The notes beneath the pieces were generated by a model. That model searched no databases, was not told where the DNA came from, and saw only the letters and a program-made list of their open reading frames with translations. A program made the translations under genes and the position numbers. Positions 62,815 through 64,000 of a stretch of 64,000 nucleotides of DNA are shown one piece after another (position 1 is the stretch's first letter; every line of letters begins with the position of its first letter). Origin of the DNA: Microbacterium oryzae. GTDB taxonomy: Bacteria > Actinomycetota > Actinomycetes > Actinomycetales > Microbacteriaceae. The stretch is taken from NCBI RefSeq assembly GCF_030406385.1, contig NZ_JAUEPM010000001.1, positions 372,001 to 436,000 of the forward strand. The letters are read 5' to 3'.

Positions 62815-63597
62815 TCAGCGGCCGAAACGACGATCCCGCGACCCGAAGTCGCGAATGGCGCGGAGGAAGTCGACCTCGCGCAGATCCGGCCCGAGCGCCT
62901 CCAGGAAGTAGAACTCGCTGTGCGCGCTCTGCCAGAGGAGGAAGTCGCTCAGACGCTGCTCACCGCTGGTGCGGATCACGAGATCCGGGTCCTTCTGCCC
63001 GCCCGTGTAGAGGTGCTCGGCGATCTGCTCGGGCGTGAGATGCGCGGCGAGATCGTCGAGGGTGCCGCCGGCGGAGCCGTGCGCGCGGACAATGCTGCGC
63101 ACGGCGTCGACGATCTCGTGCCGCCCGCCGTAGCCCACGGCGAGGTTCACGTGCAGCCCCCCGTTGCCCTCGGTGCGCTCCTCGGCGTCCCGCAGCGCGG
63201 ACAGCAGGAAGTCCGGCAGATCGTCGGGCCTGCCCACGTGCTGCACGCGCCAGTCCCGGCGGCGGGAGAGCTGACCGGCGAGGCCCGCGATGATCTCGAT
63301 GAGATCCTGCAGCTCGCGGCTGTCGCGCTTGCGCAGATTGTCATGGGAGAGCAGGTACAGCGATACCACCCGCACCCCGATGTCGTCGCACCACTCGAGG
63401 AACTCGCGCATCTTCGCCGCTCCCGCGCGGTGCCCGTGCGCGGGGGTCTCGTAGCCGAGCTGGCGCGCCCACCGCCTGTTGCCGTCGATCATCATCGCGA
63501 CGTGATGCGGCACCTTCGCCTGGTCGATCTGACGACGCAGCCTCGAGATGTAGAGACGGTACAGCGGTCCGCGTCCTGCTCCCGGCTCGCTGATCAC
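62815..63597 (-). CDS. uppS: Polyprenyl (undecaprenyl/decaprenyl) diphosphate synthase
   Basis: This 260-residue cis-prenyltransferase has the catalytic Asp motif HVAMMIDGNRRWARQLGY, GHRAGAAKMREFLEWC, and the C-terminal RTSGEQRLSDFLLWQSAHSE with the Glu involved in metal binding. It extends IPP units to the carrier lipid for peptidoglycan or glycan synthesis; chain length cannot be judged. The GTG at 63597 lies exactly 6 nt after TACGCT. It is divergent from the hemolysin III gene. Confidence 0.94.
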   Translation of the reverse strand: MISEPGAGRGPLYRLYISRLRRQIDQAKVPHHVAMMIDGNRRWARQLGYETPAHGHRAGAAKMREFLEWCDDIGVRVVSLYLLSHDNLRKRDSRELQDLIEIIAGLAGQLSRRRDWRVQHVGRPDDLPDFLLSALRDAEERTEGNGGLHVNLAVGYGGRHEIVDAVRSIVRAHGSAGGTLDDLAAHLTPEQIAEHLYTGGQKDPDLVIRTSGEQRLSDFLLWQSAHSEFYFLEALGPDLREVDFLRAIRDFGSRDRRFGR

Positions 63598-63603
63598 CCT
63601 CCG

Positions 63604-63609
63604 AGCGTA
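63604..63609 (-). promoter_or_regulatory. -10 box of uppS (leaderless)
   Basis: TACGCT on the minus strand with a 6-nt gap to the uppS GTG. Confidence 0.5.
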
Positions 63610-63652
63610 CTCCGCGCCGCCGCGGGTGCCCTGTGCGGCATGCGCGACCCCG

Positions 63653-63658
63653 TACTGT
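63653..63658 (+). promoter_or_regulatory. -10 box of hemolysin III gene (leaderless)
   Basis: TACTGT followed by 6 nt and the ATG at 63665. Both divergent genes therefore look leaderless. Confidence 0.5.
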
Positions 63659-63664
63659 CGGATC

Positions 63665-64000
63665 ATGGACTCGGCCGATGAGACGCCCGCTCAGACCCCG
63701 GATGGCGTGCCGCAGCTTCCCCTGATGGATGCGGCACGCGCCGACGCACAGGAGGATCTGCCACCGACCTGGCGCGGGTGGATCCACGCCGCGACGTTCC
63801 CGGTCGCGATCGTCGGCGGCATCGTGCTCATCGGCGCGGCCCAGGGCGCAGCGGCGAAGTGGGCGTGCGCGGTCTTCGCTGCGACGTCGCTGCTGCTGTT
63901 CGGCAACTCCGCGGTCTACCACCGCTTCCGCTGGCAGCCGCGGACGAAGCTCCTCCTCAAGCGGATCGACCATGCGAACATCCTGCTGCTCATCGCCGGC
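63665..64000 (+). CDS. Hemolysin III/TrhA family protein, 3'-truncated
   Basis: The frame from ATG 63665 is open to the window end (112 codons). After an acidic, proline-containing N-terminus come two membrane helices and the family landmark FGNSAVYHRFRW followed by KRIDHANILLLIAG, the conserved Ser-His and Asp-His positions of the PAQR/hemolysin III superfamily. Members are seven-helix membrane proteins linked to membrane homeostasis. The start is supported by TACTGT 6 nt upstream. Confidence 0.85.
   Translation, partial: MDSADETPAQTPDGVPQLPLMDAARADAQEDLPPTWRGWIHAATFPVAIVGGIVLIGAAQGAAAKWACAVFAATSLLLFGNSAVYHRFRWQPRTKLLLKRIDHANILLLIAG

Overview
The window looks like chromosomal DNA of a high-GC Gram-positive actinobacterium, most likely Microbacterium or a close relative in Microbacteriaceae. 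This is inferred from the strong G/C third-position bias, the many GTG starts, the actinobacterial families (DUF3117, DUF4245, actinobacterial DapD, Cys-less Mrp, PhoX with a Cys-rich pre-Tat segment) and the local gene order. Almost the whole window is ordinary housekeeping and transport sequence. I see no insertion sequence, prophage, CRISPR array, rRNA or tRNA. Both ends cut a gene: an MgtE-N/CBS protein on the left and a hemolysin III-type protein on the right.

Layout. 1-4.1 kb: MgtE-N/CBS protein, DUF1003, mrp, tatB, an O-methyltransferase and DUF3117. 4.1-10.4 kb: a membrane mannosyltransferase, then lysine/diaminopimelate genes (dapE, dapD, dapC) around citrate synthase and a 7Fe ferredoxin. 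10.4-13.9 kb: small membrane protein, azlCD exporter, typA. 13.9-20.7 kb: a dpp-type peptide ABC importer (dppA, B, C and a fused two-ATPase protein) followed by two paralogous PH-like membrane proteins. 20.7-24.4 kb: CPBP-like protein, an AbiEi/nuclease-like protein, two GNAT acetyltransferases and a NUDIX hydrolase; this stretch carries three unusual palindromic elements. 24.4-30.5 kb: sdaA-gcvT-gcvH-gcvP behind a tandem glycine riboswitch. 30.7-40.3 kb: NrtR-like regulator, glycosyltransferase, exporters, metPS-type transporter with a possible 36-residue peptide, a BASS symporter and an MHS transporter. 40.4-48.8 kb: class B PBP, a 74-bp tandem repeat array, small enzymes, an OYE, ychF, a FUSC-like protein and an exonuclease. 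48.9-57.1 kb: glpX and fba (gluconeogenesis), ispH, xseAB, DUF4245, carbonic anhydrase and fumC. 57.3-64 kb: PhoX, a small basic protein, PIN-PhoH, an aminotransferase-V protein, uppS and hemolysin III.

How genes work together. The riboswitch operon couples glycine breakdown by the cleavage system to serine deamination. dapC, dapD and dapE supply the succinylase branch of diaminopimelate synthesis. xseA and xseB encode the two exonuclease VII subunits. glpX and fba are divergent gluconeogenic genes. Many genes begin 6-7 nt after a TANNNT box, a geometry that predicts leaderless transcripts.

The most unusual material is non-coding. Three 69-bp elements share one exact geometry, four about 10-bp arms arranged forward, forward, reverse, reverse with gaps of 9, 11 and 9, although their arm sequences differ. 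One forms the 3' end of an acetyltransferase gene, and two bracket the AbiEi/nuclease-like gene. A second family is a three-copy 74-bp array of 53-bp nested palindromes at 42.35 kb. A 54-bp palindrome-bounded segment sits in frame inside gcvP. Together they suggest an expanding palindromic repeat population in this genome.
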